A stretch of DNA of 64,000 nt from G963422595 sp963422595 (GTDB lineage: Bacteria; Pseudomonadota; Gammaproteobacteria; UBA4575): assembly GCA_963422595.1 (NCBI GenBank), contig OY730298.1, positions 1,488,001 to 1,552,000 of the forward strand, read 5' to 3'. Below the pieces are notes generated by a model. The model was not told the origin of the DNA, searched no databases, and was given only the letters and a program-made list of their open reading frames with translations. Position numbers and translations under genes: made by a program. This document shows positions 28,956 to 38,181 of the stretch, in pieces. How positions within the stretch are numbered: position 1 is the stretch's first letter; every line of letters begins with the position of its first letter.

Positions 28956-29477
28956 GTGGTCATGTTAAAAGATTCTCCTGAAATTTACAGAGCATATCTG
29001 ATTAAAGTTGATATGCGGCTAGTAGTCCATTTTGCAGATTATATTTTGGAAAATGGTGCTGATGCATATACAAAATTAAGCCCTACTCTAAAAATGGCTC
29101 TAAAAATAGCTTTGCTCTTATGTTATACGCGCCCATTTATAGATAATAAAGACAAATACAGAGAAAGTGGCGAGGAAATTGAAGACCAACTTATTCAAGA
29201 TTTTCTTGATGAAGAACTAGTCATTCATAGAAATATCCTGCAAATGGGTAATAAAGAAATTGAATATCCTGACACACTAGCTAAAGACGTGAAAAGTTTT
29301 GAATCAAATGTTGTGCACATCGCTATGCCTACAAAAGACGTAACACCTTTAGAATTTAAAATTGTTAAATTAATAAGGAAGATGGCTGATAAAGTCAGTA
29401 TGGCAGCAGATGAAACAGCAAATAATATTTTAGAAAGTGACGCAGGTATATTGATGCATCCTGCAAATGAAATTTAA
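28956..29477 (+). CDS. Hypothetical protein, 173 residues
   Basis: I do not recognise this family. GTG 28956 is preceded by GGAAGA with a 5-base spacing, so I take it as the start; ATG 28962 is the alternative. The protein is helical, acidic and soluble, without signal peptide or membrane helix. The stretch LKMALKIALLLCYTRPFIDN at about 45-64 resembles a motif (aLalcYtRPF) I associate with small uncharacterised helical, HEPN-like proteins, but this is only an impression. It is followed by another small unknown gene at 29520. Confidence 0.6.
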   Translation: MVMLKDSPEIYRAYLIKVDMRLVVHFADYILENGADAYTKLSPTLKMALKIALLLCYTRPFIDNKDKYRESGEEIEDQLIQDFLDEELVIHRNILQMGNKEIEYPDTLAKDVKSFESNVVHIAMPTKDVTPLEFKIVKLIRKMADKVSMAADETANNILESDAGILMHPANEI

Positions 29478-29519
29478 GCTGAGCCGATAGAATACACTTT
29501 AGAACGATAAACCTGACTA

Positions 29520-29765
29520 ATGCACCAAAAACTAAAGGCGAAACCCAAGCATATTGCTGAGTTTATAAATTATGCCGCCTCTGCGTATAAAGAATGTGCT
29601 GGTTTGCAGCTAAAAGCCGAGGATATCATAAAAGCAGCTGATGGAAATACTAATTGGGGGGTTGCTTACGAAAACGAAATGGATATTAATGAAGAAGGAA
29701 TGCGAACACTGAATCGGGTTATTGATATGCACGCTGGGTTAATAGAAGTCATCTGGGATGATTAA
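29520..29765 (+). CDS. Hypothetical protein, 81 residues
   Basis: Not recognised. Short, helical and soluble, with two helix-prone halves (IAEFINYAASAYKECAGLQ and MRTLNRVIDMHAGLIEVIW) and an acidic end. No clear ribosome binding site precedes ATG 29520. It lies 42 bp after the preceding unknown gene in the same direction, so the two may form an operon. Coding likelihood is moderate. Confidence 0.45.
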   Translation: MHQKLKAKPKHIAEFINYAASAYKECAGLQLKAEDIIKAADGNTNWGVAYENEMDINEEGMRTLNRVIDMHAGLIEVIWDD

Positions 29766-29987
29766 GTTTTTATCTTTATAATAATCAAATAGGCGTGTAA
29801 ACGTAGCATTTTGCTGCGATGATTAAAAGGTAAAGCACTGTGCTCTCTTAACCATCATAAAAAGCATCGGCGAAGCGACAGGCCATCTCATTACCTGACA
29901 ATACTTTCTTAAGCTAATTTCGCTGGAAGTCCGTTGTAAAATCAGCTATTTTCGGGCAATACAGTTTTTAAGGTTGCAGATAATTAA

Positions 29988-30158
29988 ATGGTGAGAAAAA
30001 CCAATCTTTGGATATTTAACTTGGTAATGCTGGCAATTTTCCTGTTTGTTGTGGTGATACCTATATCTGGTGGGAAAACATTACTTAAAATTGGTTTGGA
30101 TAAATTTATAGACGTTACTACTACGATAGAGGACGGTGCAGAAACAGGATTAAAGTAG
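29988..30158 (+). CDS. Possible single-helix membrane peptide, 56 residues
   Basis: A short frame starting MVRKTNLWIF with one strong hydrophobic helix at residues 8-26 (IFNLVMLAIFLFVVVIPIS), then a polar tail ending EDGAETGLK. The positively charged N-terminus and single helix fit a small inner-membrane protein. The upstream AGGTTGCAG is at best a weak ribosome binding site. No family recognised. It lies in the 650 bp between the unknown genes and the FadL-type gene. Confidence 0.4.
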   Translation: MVRKTNLWIFNLVMLAIFLFVVVIPISGGKTLLKIGLDKFIDVTTTIEDGAETGLK

Positions 30159-30421
30159 CAATCTAATATCTAAAACGGTAATCCAGCACTTGAATTAAGC
30201 ATACCCACTTTTCATTTAACAGCCGTAGCTATTAAATCTGATATTACTTAACAACAGATTCATTTCAATCATTAGGCATCTGCGTTTCTCATTTTTAGAA
30301 CCAAAATTGAACATCCGGGTAAAACACGAGCGGTGTGCCATTACAGTTAAGCTGGTTAAATATCGCATAAGGGCGAGATTGTTTTGTAATCCAGTCACCC
30401 GTTATTGAAAGAAAATTAAAT

Positions 30422-31789
30422 ATGGATGTAAAAAAGACAATAGCAATACTTAGCTTTTTTTTAATTTCAATGTCCGCCCATGCTACCAATGGTTATTTTG
30501 CACATGGTACAGGAATTAAAAACCGTGCACTTGCTGGCGCAGGCGTAGCATTCCCGCAAGACGCAATGACCAGCGCAACTAACCCGGCAGGAATAGTTTT
30601 CGTAGGAGATCGCTTTGATATAGGCATGGTTTTAGTCAGCCCTGATCGTGATTACTCTGCATCCAACAGTTTCGCAAATGGAATGAATGGCGCATTTACA
30701 ATTGGGCCCGCTTCACAGGAAAGTGGTAATGAATTTTTCCAGATTCCAAGTTTTGGCTTTAACAAAATGCTTACCGGACAAGATGCGGTTGGCTTGTCGG
30801 TATATGGTAATGGAGGTCTCAATACTAGTTGGAGCAGTGGTGGCGGATCTGCCAGCTTTGATCCCGATGGTCCAGGGCCCGCAGGGATTATGACACTGCC
30901 AGGGGTATTTGGTAGTGGCACGACAAGTTCGGATTTATCCCAAATTTTTTTCAATTTTTCCTATGCGCATAAATTTAGTGAGAACTTATCCGTTGGTATT
31001 AGTCCAATTTTTGCGGTACAGGCATTTCGCAATAATGGCTTAAGTGCTTTTGCAGGCTTTACAAAAACATTTGTTGAAAGCGGCTTTAGGAAAATGCCAA
31101 CGGACTTAACTGAAAATGGACAAAACTATTCTTATGGAGGCGGCATACAAATAGGACTATTCGCGAAGAATCTGATTGGAAATGCAGATATCGGGGTATC
31201 CTATCGTTCAAAAATACGGATGGATGAGTTTGATAATTATGCCGATTTATTCGCCGAAGATGGAGATTTTGACATTCCATCTACAATGTGGGCAGGATTT
31301 GCAATGGACTTAAGCGAGGGTATTACCTTGGTATTTGATTATCAAAAAATTTGGTATGACGACGTCGATTCCATTGGTAATAATTTTGAACGCTTGTTTC
31401 AGTGTCCCGCGCTTGGAGGCTCCAATGTGGAAGCCTGTTTAGGCGGTGAAGATGGAGCAGGACTCGGCTGGAATAATATTGATGTGTTTAAGCTGGGATT
31501 GCAATGGCAAATTTTGCAAAATGCGGTATGGCGTTTTGGTTATAGTTATACCGAACAGCCTATTGAGAGCGATCAGGTATTATTTAATATACTTGCCACG
31601 GCAGTAGTTGAAGAGCATATTACCGCAGGAATGACTTACCAAACTGAAACGATGGGTGAGTTCAATTTTGAGATCATGCACGCTTTGCATCATTCTCAAT
31701 CTGGAATGAATCCTTTGGATCCCACGCAAACGGTTCAAATTAAAATGAAACAATATGAATTTGGATTCAGCTGGTCCAAAAATTTCTAA
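30422..31789 (+). CDS. Outer-membrane transport protein, FadL/OMPP1/TodX family
   Basis: Beta-barrel protein for uptake of long-chain fatty acids or other hydrophobic compounds across the outer membrane. The 455-residue protein has a signal peptide of about 21 residues ending SAHA. The mature N-terminus is TNGYFAHGTGIKNRALAGAG, the family hatch start, followed by AMTSATNPAGIVFVGDRFD near 50. Alternating amphipathic strands fill the rest, and it ends with Phe (FSWSKNF), typical of outer-membrane barrels. Real substrate is unknown. A single-gene transcript seems likely, since the next gene is convergent. Confidence 0.9.
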   Translation: MDVKKTIAILSFFLISMSAHATNGYFAHGTGIKNRALAGAGVAFPQDAMTSATNPAGIVFVGDRFDIGMVLVSPDRDYSASNSFANGMNGAFTIGPASQESGNEFFQIPSFGFNKMLTGQDAVGLSVYGNGGLNTSWSSGGGSASFDPDGPGPAGIMTLPGVFGSGTTSSDLSQIFFNFSYAHKFSENLSVGISPIFAVQAFRNNGLSAFAGFTKTFVESGFRKMPTDLTENGQNYSYGGGIQIGLFAKNLIGNADIGVSYRSKIRMDEFDNYADLFAEDGDFDIPSTMWAGFAMDLSEGITLVFDYQKIWYDDVDSIGNNFERLFQCPALGGSNVEACLGGEDGAGLGWNNIDVFKLGLQWQILQNAVWRFGYSYTEQPIESDQVLFNILATAVVEEHITAGMTYQTETMGEFNFEIMHALHHSQSGMNPLDPTQTVQIKMKQYEFGFSWSKNF

Positions 31790-31854
31790 AACTTTACAAA
31801 GACACAGCGTATATTTAACACTAAGTCACCTTTAAAAATTGACTGTCAGTTCTT

Positions 31855-31868
31855 GCCTGTAAACAGGC
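31855..31868. terminator. Possible terminator between convergent genes
   Basis: A perfect short inverted repeat, GCCTGTAAACAGGC, lies 66 bp after the FadL-type gene and 62 bp before the end of mtnP. The stem is only 5-6 bp and is followed by a T-rich but interrupted stretch (TTACATTTCTTC), so termination is plausible but weak. Confidence 0.35.
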
Positions 31869-31930
31869 TTACATTTCTTCATATATAAATCTTTACTGGC
31901 TTTTACGCCAAAAAGGCATGATTTGAGTGG

Positions 31931-32680
31931 TTAGATGTATTTCAATAAACTTACGGATTTACGTAATAGGTGTTTGAGCGAAGTCATCCCTTCTGCTACA
32001 GATCGTTTAATTTCTTCTATGGTAATTTCATTTGCACTTTTGCCTGCCGCCCAATTTACAGATAGCGCACAAATCGCGTAACACAATCCCAGTTCTTTTG
32101 CCAATGACGCTTCTGGCATGCCTGTCATGCCGACGATATCACAACCATCTTTTTCCAGACGAGTAATTTCAGCCGCGGTTTCTAAACGCGGTCCTTGCGT
32201 AGCCGCATAGGTGCCCCCCACAAACACGTTTACATTTAAATTCCTGGCCGCTTTTAATATGATTTGTCGCATTTCTTCACAATAAGGTTGCGTAAAATCT
32301 ATATGTCTGACTTCGCCTGATTCTGCACTGAAAAACGTCTGCTTACGCGAGTAGGTGTAGTCAATAATCTGATCTGGTACAACAATTCTTTCGGGTGGAA
32401 TGTCTGGGTTGATACCACCTACAGACGTCACTGCGATAATGTGAGTGATGCCAACACTGTGTAACCCCCAAATATTTGCGCAATAATTTATTTTATGTGG
32501 AGGAATGCTTTGGTCATTGCCATGCCGCGGTAAAAAGACAACTTCAGCACCTGCCAACTTACCGTGAATAAAAGGGGCACTCGTTATGCCGTAAGGGGTA
32601 TCGACGTGTTGTTCGCGGAGGACTTTTAGCTCGTCTATAGAGGTAAGCCCGCTGCCACCTATAAGTGCAAGACGTGCCAT
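31931..32680 (-). CDS. mtnP: S-methyl-5'-thioinosine/thioadenosine phosphorylase
   Basis: Cleaves a 5'-methylthio-nucleoside by phosphorolysis in polyamine by-product salvage. The 249-residue protein has LALIGGSGL at residue 4, VFLPRHGNDQSIPPHKINY near 47 and YAATQGPRLETAAEI near 155, with DIVGMTGMPEASLAKELGL after it. All are marks of the MTAP/PNP-2 family. Where MTAP has an Asp-containing loop that reads the 6-amino group, this protein has SVNWAAGK (Asn). That resembles the 6-oxopurine-specific methylthioinosine phosphorylases of Pseudomonas; this specificity is inferred. The gene lies next to hpt, which would use the hypoxanthine released. Confidence 0.9.
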   Translation of the reverse strand: MARLALIGGSGLTSIDELKVLREQHVDTPYGITSAPFIHGKLAGAEVVFLPRHGNDQSIPPHKINYCANIWGLHSVGITHIIAVTSVGGINPDIPPERIVVPDQIIDYTYSRKQTFFSAESGEVRHIDFTQPYCEEMRQIILKAARNLNVNVFVGGTYAATQGPRLETAAEITRLEKDGCDIVGMTGMPEASLAKELGLCYAICALSVNWAAGKSANEITIEEIKRSVAEGMTSLKHLLRKSVSLLKYI

Positions 32681-32689
32681 ATCTGTTAG

Positions 32690-33241
32690 TTATTCCTTGC
32701 TGACGGCGTACACGTCAGACAAATTTCGCCAAAAGCCTTTGTAGTCCATTCCCCAGCCGAATACATATCGATCTTCTATTTCAAGCCCGACGAAATCAGG
32801 CTCGATATTTATGTGTCTTTTCTCCAGTATTTTTTTAAGCAATACTACGGATAGAACTTTGCCAGCGCCTTCAGCTTTGCAATAACTAATAAGTTCTTGC
32901 AGGGTATAACCTTCATCAAAGATATCGTCTATGAGGACTACTAATCGGTTACTCAAATCGGTGTGCGGCTTTTTATGCCAGTGCAGGTTATCGCCTCGTG
33001 TGGTGTTTCTGTATCGATCCACGTGCACATAGTCTAATTCTAAAGGCGTTTGCAGATGCTTCATCAGTTCTGCTGTAAACATAAGACCGCCTTTCATTAC
33101 ACACAGGAAGACAGGCACTTCATCGGCTATCTCCGCTTTAAGGTTCCCAGCTATTAAATCAATTGCGTGATATATATCGTTCCTGAAAACCAAAATATCA
33201 GCCTGGTCCTGCGTTTCGATTGCATCTTGTAAATCTTCCAT
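32690..33241 (-). CDS. hpt: Hypoxanthine-guanine phosphoribosyltransferase
   Basis: Salvages hypoxanthine or guanine with PRPP to IMP or GMP. The 183-residue protein has the PRPP loop VVLIDDIFDEGYTLQEL near residue 102, FLCVMKGGLMFTAELM near 47, DYVHVDRYR near 69 and the base-binding VGLEIEDRYVFGWGMDY near 150. The family's usual DTG in the PRPP loop is DEG here (as in some hpt-like transferases next to nagZ). It lies 9 bp upstream of mtnP in the same direction, probably one transcript. Confidence 0.92.
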   Translation of the reverse strand: MEDLQDAIETQDQADILVFRNDIYHAIDLIAGNLKAEIADEVPVFLCVMKGGLMFTAELMKHLQTPLELDYVHVDRYRNTTRGDNLHWHKKPHTDLSNRLVVLIDDIFDEGYTLQELISYCKAEGAGKVLSVVLLKKILEKRHINIEPDFVGLEIEDRYVFGWGMDYKGFWRNLSDVYAVSKE

Positions 33242-33256
33242 ATTGACGATATTTAA

Positions 33257-34369
33257 TTATGTGGCTGATATTGTATTTGCAGTTGCTTTTTCTACATGAA
33301 GTACCTGCGTAGGATATGCAATGTCGGCATTGTGACTTTCAATAATCGCAGATACTTTTAGCAAAATATCTTGCTTGATTGCATGGTATGTAACCCAGTT
33401 GGTAGTCTTTGTGAACGTGTAGACGAAAAAGTCTACGGATGAATCACTAAATTGATTAAAGTTGACGATCATTGTTTGGCTGTTATCGATTTCATCATGT
33501 TCTACCAGCATTTGCTTAACGTCTTTAACAATTTTAGCCATTGCCTGGATGTCATCGTAACGTATGCCTATTGTTTCATAGATTCTGCGATGAGACATGC
33601 GCGAAGGATTTTCAACGATAATATTCATAAAAACAGAGTTTGGAACATAAACGAGACGCCTGCTGAAGGTTCTTATCCTGGTTTGACGCCATCCAATTTC
33701 TTCGACCGTGCCTTCTAATTCCCGGTCAGGTGAACATATCCAATCACCGACTTTAAAAGGATGATCCAAATAAATCATCAAGCCACCGAAAAAATTAGAT
33801 AACAGGTCTTTAGCGGCAAAACCGATCGCAATTCCTCCAATGCCACCAAAAGCCAGAACTCCGGAAATACTAAGGCCTAAGGTTTGCATTATCACCAGTA
33901 CGGCCGTGATCAATATGGAGGCACGAACTAATTTCGCCAATATGTTGGTGGTAGTCGGATCAACTGATTCACTTTTTTGACATTGTCTTTGAATGTAGGC
34001 TTTTTCAAACTTTTTTATAAAACGAATTAAAAACCAGGTCAGGTTTGCGATAACAGCTACATTTCTTATCGGATCGATAGCTTTGAATATTTCCGCATCG
34101 GTTCTGCTGGCTACGATGTCCGCGGCAAATAAAATTCCGATGACCCAAATTAAGATGCGTAAAGGCTTTTCCACCGCATGTATAAATGCGTCGTCCCATG
34201 GATTAATTGACTGTTCGGCTTTCCTTTTCAGCTTGCGTAAAAATAACCTGCACGCAAAATTAAACAGTAGTACAGCCAGTATGATAATGAAGATTTGTAA
34301 AATCCATGGGTCCATAAGTCCGAGCAAACTTAAGTCGCCAAGGCTTTTTGAAAGTTCGATTTTTTCCAT
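33257..34369 (-). CDS. MscS-family mechanosensitive channel
   Basis: Small-conductance mechanosensitive channel-like inner-membrane protein of 370 residues. Four or five helices occupy residues 18-185. The pore helix reads VLAFGGIGGIAIGFAAKDLL near 170-189, the Gly/Ala-rich TM3 of the MscS family. The beta domain follows with HPFKVGDWI near 205, EGTVEEIGWRQTRIRTFSRR and VYVPNSVF near 243. An extra N-terminal helix pair makes it somewhat longer than E. coli MscS (286). It lies between nagZ and hpt in the same direction. Confidence 0.92.
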   Translation of the reverse strand: MEKIELSKSLGDLSLLGLMDPWILQIFIIILAVLLFNFACRLFLRKLKRKAEQSINPWDDAFIHAVEKPLRILIWVIGILFAADIVASRTDAEIFKAIDPIRNVAVIANLTWFLIRFIKKFEKAYIQRQCQKSESVDPTTTNILAKLVRASILITAVLVIMQTLGLSISGVLAFGGIGGIAIGFAAKDLLSNFFGGLMIYLDHPFKVGDWICSPDRELEGTVEEIGWRQTRIRTFSRRLVYVPNSVFMNIIVENPSRMSHRRIYETIGIRYDDIQAMAKIVKDVKQMLVEHDEIDNSQTMIVNFNQFSDSSVDFFVYTFTKTTNWVTYHAIKQDILLKVSAIIESHNADIAYPTQVLHVEKATANTISAT

Positions 34370-34401
34370 TTTTATTTGCTTGCGTTGTATTCGATTCCAG
34401 T

Positions 34402-35451
34402 CTAGATGGTCAGCTCACCATGTGGTGAGCCTTGATACGACTCTATTTGAGATACCGCACGCTGCCATGCCCTGGTGTTACGTAAATCCTGATAAGAAAG
34501 TGGGTCTTTACCCCCGTGCATGCGCGTTAAACGAATTTGTGAGGCTGGATTGTTATAGTTTTCCAGTTTTTGTGCAACCTCATAAGCCTGTTCACTGGCA
34601 TTACAAATAATGGCCATATCGCAACCGGCTCGTAATGCTTTTTGCGCACGCTCTGAATATTCAACACCGCAATCAGCCGCTTTCATGCTGAGATCGTCGC
34701 TGAATACTATACCTTTAAATTCCAGCTGCTCCCGCAGCACCGTTTGTAGCCATTTTTTAGAGTACGTGGCGATGTCTTTATCCACTTTTTCATACACGAC
34801 GTGCGCGCTCATAATCCCTGCCAATCCTTGATTAATCATATGTTGAAACGGTACCAGGTCATGCATCAGGAGGTCCTGGTAGTGTCGGGAATCTGTCGGC
34901 AAGTCAATATGAGAGTCGGCAGTAACGGCGCCATGCCCCGGAAAATGCTTGCCGACTGCCTGCATCCCAGCGCTTCGCATGCCGTGGACGTATCGTGAAG
35001 CCAGCATTGATACGACTTCAGGGTGTTTGTGAAACGCACGGTCTCCAATGACCTGACTAACGCCATGATTTACGTCGAGGATTGGGGCAAAACTGAAATC
35101 AATGCCAATAGAACGGAGTTCAGCCGCCATTAGCCAGCCGGTAATTTTGGCCAGTTCGAGCGCGCGCTCCGGATCGTCATTGTATTTGTCACCCAGTAAG
35201 CTAATTGCCGGTAGTTGGGTAAAGCCTTTGCGCAGACGTTGCACGCGCCCACCTTCCTGATCAATTGCTACCAGCAACCTTGGGTGTCGCAAGGCATGAA
35301 TTTCATTAACCAGATTGATGAGCCTGTCAATCGAGGTAAAATTTCGACTAAATAAGATGACACCGCCTATTTGTGGAGAGGTTAAAAATTCGCGCTCCTG
35401 CGCGGTCAGGTGATCTGCGCATAGATCTACCATGAGCGGACCTAGTGACAT
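34402..35451 (-). CDS. nagZ: Beta-N-acetylhexosaminidase NagZ
   Basis: Cytoplasmic GH3 enzyme that removes GlcNAc from muropeptides during peptidoglycan recycling. The 349-residue protein carries LLVAIDQEGGRVQRL near residue 59, the signature KHFPGHGAVTADSHIDLP near 167-184 with the catalytic His and Asp pair, and VFSDDLSMKAA near 250 with the nucleophile Asp. Length is normal (E. coli 341). The association with hpt and mtnP is conserved in gammaproteobacteria. Confidence 0.96.
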   Translation of the reverse strand: MSLGPLMVDLCADHLTAQEREFLTSPQIGGVILFSRNFTSIDRLINLVNEIHALRHPRLLVAIDQEGGRVQRLRKGFTQLPAISLLGDKYNDDPERALELAKITGWLMAAELRSIGIDFSFAPILDVNHGVSQVIGDRAFHKHPEVVSMLASRYVHGMRSAGMQAVGKHFPGHGAVTADSHIDLPTDSRHYQDLLMHDLVPFQHMINQGLAGIMSAHVVYEKVDKDIATYSKKWLQTVLREQLEFKGIVFSDDLSMKAADCGVEYSERAQKALRAGCDMAIICNASEQAYEVAQKLENYNNPASQIRLTRMHGGKDPLSYQDLRNTRAWQRAVSQIESYQGSPHGELTI

Positions 35452-35512
35452 TGAGCAGGATTATCAGCCGATCGAGGCAAAACTGATTGAAGGTTTTACC
35501 GCACCATTGCAT

Positions 35513-35760
35513 GAGCACCTGCTGGTGCATACCGGGACGTAGACATTTTACTGCTTGCGCCTATTTTGCCTATTTTGAAAAAAATAAACTTTATTTCGTC
35601 CTGAGGCGCCCATTACGTCCAATAGTGTCTGTCACCACCGCTGTACCGGCACTTGCTGGTGCGTATTGGGACGTAGATGTTTTACTGCAAAATACATTTT
35701 ATTTCGTCCTAAAGCGCCTATTTTACGTCTAATAGTGTCTAATAGTGTCTAATAGTGTCC
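35513..35760. repeat. Degenerate ~135-bp tandem repeat with TAATAGTGTC triplet
   Basis: Two diverged copies of about 135 bp follow each other upstream of nagZ. Copy 1 starts at 35513 with CTGCTGGTGCATACCGGGAC, copy 2 at 35648 with TTGCTGGTGCGTATTGGGAC. Both go on to ACGTAGA..TTTTACTGC and TTTATTTCGTCCT..GCGCC. Copy 2 ends with three direct copies of the 11-mer TAATAGTGTCT (about 35729-35760), while copy 1 has one CAATAGTGTCT. The whole 574-bp space between nagZ and zapE has no supportable gene. Confidence 0.75.
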
Positions 35761-36025
35761 GTAATCGCCGCTGTGTTGGCACTTTTACTGACACTCGGTG
35801 GCCAGCCACGTTCGAGGTCGGTAGTCATTAGCAAAGCTGGTACCTGGGCACTTGCTGGAGAAAGTTACTTGTTTTTGGCAGCATTGCGTAACCATAAAAG
35901 GCACGACTCTGGTATACACCGCGCGCGCGTACCGAGGTGGTTACGTGTCCCTGGTTACACCGAAGTCAAGTTACCCACCGAAGGCTGGTCGTGTGCCGAA
36001 CAATGTAACATAATAGCACTATACG

Positions 36026-37126
36026 ATGATGGAGTCAATATATCAGAAATTGCTTGATGAGAGGCAGCTGGTCGAAGATGCGCATCAGGCAAGTACCGTG
36101 CGAGCACTGCAAAGCTTATACGATGAACTTGAGGCTGGTCGCTCAAAAGACTTGAGTGTTATCGGGCGTCTCACGACCATTTGGACACGTAAGTCTAAGA
36201 CGAATAACGTCAAGGGTGTTTATATCTGGGGGGGCGTCGGGCGTGGGAAAACATTTTTAATGGATTTATTTTTTTCTAACGTGCCCGTTCAGCAAAAACT
36301 CCGCTTGCATTTTCACCGCTTCATGGATGAAGCTCACACAACCTTGAGGCGTTATCGCGAGGTAGCCGATCCACTTACACTGGTTGCGAAAGAGTTCGCG
36401 AACAAGGCCAGGGTATTGTGTTTTGACGAGTTTACGGTAAACGATATTGGTGACGCGATGATCATTTCGGGGTTGCTGGAAGGACTTTTTAAGCATAACG
36501 TGGTACTGATTGCCACTTCAAATACAGCGCCTGGTTCGCTATATAAAAACGGGCTACAGCGCGAACGCTTCCGTCCCGCCATTCGACTGCTGCAACGGCA
36601 TATGAACGTGATCGAGTTAGGCGGAGAAAGAGATCATAGATTCGAGTTTCTGCAAACCAATGATGTGTACAATACCCCAATTGATGAGGCCTCCCATGAT
36701 TGGCTGGAACATAGTTTCCTCAATCTCGCTACGCAGAGAAACGAAGCATCCTGGGAAAAGATTCGCATAAATGGCCGCGTCATACAGACTATACGACATA
36801 CCGATAACATCGCGTGGTTTGATTTTAAGGAAATTTGCGGCGCGCCACGCGGCACGTCTGACTACATAGGCATAGCCAGGCAGTTTAATACTGTGTTAAT
36901 TTCACACGTGCCTGTGTTTAAGAATAATGACGATCAGGCCAGAAGATTCATAAATCTTGTAGACGAGTTTTATGATCGTAACGTAAAGTTAATTCTGTCA
37001 GCGGAGGCAAGTCCGGGTGCATTGTATCGCGATTCGCGACTTAGCGATGAGTTCAAACGCGCTGCCAGCAGATTATTCGAAATGCAGTCACATGAATATT
37101 TAGAGAAACAGTATCATCCACATTAA
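36026..37126 (+). CDS. zapE: Cell division AFG1-like ATPase ZapE
   Basis: Divisome-associated ATPase that affects Z-ring stability. The 366-residue protein has Walker A YIWGGVGRGKTFLMDLFF near residues 70-87, FHRFMDEAH near 98, Walker B RVLCFDEFTVNDIGDAMI near 133-150, and ATSNTAPGSLYKNGLQRERF near 168. All are typical of the AFG1/ZapE family. Two adjacent ATGs open the gene (36026 and 36029). Length matches E. coli ZapE (375). mdh follows after 29 bp. Confidence 0.95.
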   Translation: MMESIYQKLLDERQLVEDAHQASTVRALQSLYDELEAGRSKDLSVIGRLTTIWTRKSKTNNVKGVYIWGGVGRGKTFLMDLFFSNVPVQQKLRLHFHRFMDEAHTTLRRYREVADPLTLVAKEFANKARVLCFDEFTVNDIGDAMIISGLLEGLFKHNVVLIATSNTAPGSLYKNGLQRERFRPAIRLLQRHMNVIELGGERDHRFEFLQTNDVYNTPIDEASHDWLEHSFLNLATQRNEASWEKIRINGRVIQTIRHTDNIAWFDFKEICGAPRGTSDYIGIARQFNTVLISHVPVFKNNDDQARRFINLVDEFYDRNVKLILSAEASPGALYRDSRLSDEFKRAASRLFEMQSHEYLEKQYHPH

Positions 37127-37155
37127 AAAACGCTGGCTTTGACTGGGGGAACAAC

Positions 37156-38133
37156 ATGAAATCGAGCGCACGAATCGCTATCACAGGGGCCGCAGGTAAT
37201 ATTGGATATGCCGTCGCATTTCGTATCGCGGCAGGGGAACTGCTGGGTGCGAAGCAATCCGTAATCCTGCAGTTGATCGAGATTGAACCTGCATTGGCAG
37301 CACTGCGGGGAGTCGCCATGGAATTACGCGACTGTGCGTTTCCATTGCTGGAGGAGGTTATTACCACTGCGGATATTAACGCTGGCTTCAGGGATGCCGA
37401 TTATGCCTTGTTGATCGGTTCAAAGCCGCGCACCAAGGGCATGGAGCGTAGCGATTTACTTAGCCAAAACGGGAAAATTTTTAGTCCGCAGGGACGCGCC
37501 ATTAACGAGTACGCCGCGCGTGGCGTAAAGGTGCTGGTAGTTGGTAATCCTGCGAATACGAACGCGCTAATAGCAATGCGTAACGCCCCTGATATTCCAC
37601 CGACACAGTTTTCATCCATGATGCGCCTGGACCATAATCGGGCGATCAGCCAGTTAGCAACAAAAACCGCAGCGCCCGTAACCAAAATTCGGCGCATGAT
37701 AGTATGGGGTAATCATTCGCTTACGCAATATCCGGATATCAGTCATTGCCTGGTCGCTGGCAAACGTGCGAATAGTTTAATAGACGCATCCTGGTATCGG
37801 GATGAATTTATTCCTAAAGTACAAAAGCGCGGCGCCGAAATCATTAATGCCCGCGGCGCGTCTTCGGCAGCATCTGCCGCTTCCGCCGCTGTGGATCATA
37901 TGCGCGATTGGGCACTTGGATCTGCTCATGATGATTGGGTCAGCATGGGAGTGGTGTCAAGCGGCGATTATGGTATTCGCGAGGGGCTGATGTACTCTTT
38001 TCCGATGATTTGTAAAGGCGGCAGCTGTGAAGTTGTGCGGGGACTGAATATAGACGACTTCAGCGCGGCAATGATGAAGGCAACCGAGAAGGAATTGCTT
38101 GAAGAACGCGATGCAATAAAAGATCTTCTCTAG
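37156..38133 (+). CDS. mdh: Malate dehydrogenase
   Basis: NAD-linked malate/oxaloacetate interconversion in the TCA cycle. The 325-residue protein has the nucleotide motif ITGAAGNIGYAVAFRIA at residue 8 and the substrate loop KPRTKGMERSDLL near 91-103, keeping both arginines. LDHNRAISQLA lies near 157 and the catalytic His region IVWGNHSLTQYPDI near 180. It belongs to the MDH group with the GAAGxIGY motif, near 325 residues long, as in beta/gammaproteobacteria and actinobacteria. ATG 37156 is preceded by GGGGGAACAAC, a usable ribosome binding site. REP-like hairpins follow it. Confidence 0.93.
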   Translation: MKSSARIAITGAAGNIGYAVAFRIAAGELLGAKQSVILQLIEIEPALAALRGVAMELRDCAFPLLEEVITTADINAGFRDADYALLIGSKPRTKGMERSDLLSQNGKIFSPQGRAINEYAARGVKVLVVGNPANTNALIAMRNAPDIPPTQFSSMMRLDHNRAISQLATKTAAPVTKIRRMIVWGNHSLTQYPDISHCLVAGKRANSLIDASWYRDEFIPKVQKRGAEIINARGASSAASAASAAVDHMRDWALGSAHDDWVSMGVVSSGDYGIREGLMYSFPMICKGGSCEVVRGLNIDDFSAAMMKATEKELLEERDAIKDLL

Positions 38134-38181
38134 TTCAGGAGCAGAAGGATGGGCGAGCTTTCATAAGGGGAGAATAAAGAT

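Noticed and set aside
29766..29987. Possible small RNA or tRNA after the 81-residue gene
   Set aside because: No cloverleaf or terminator hairpin seen.
35755..36057. 100-codon rightward open frame before zapE
   Set aside because: Overlaps the repeat array and the zapE start, no family resemblance, no ribosome binding site.
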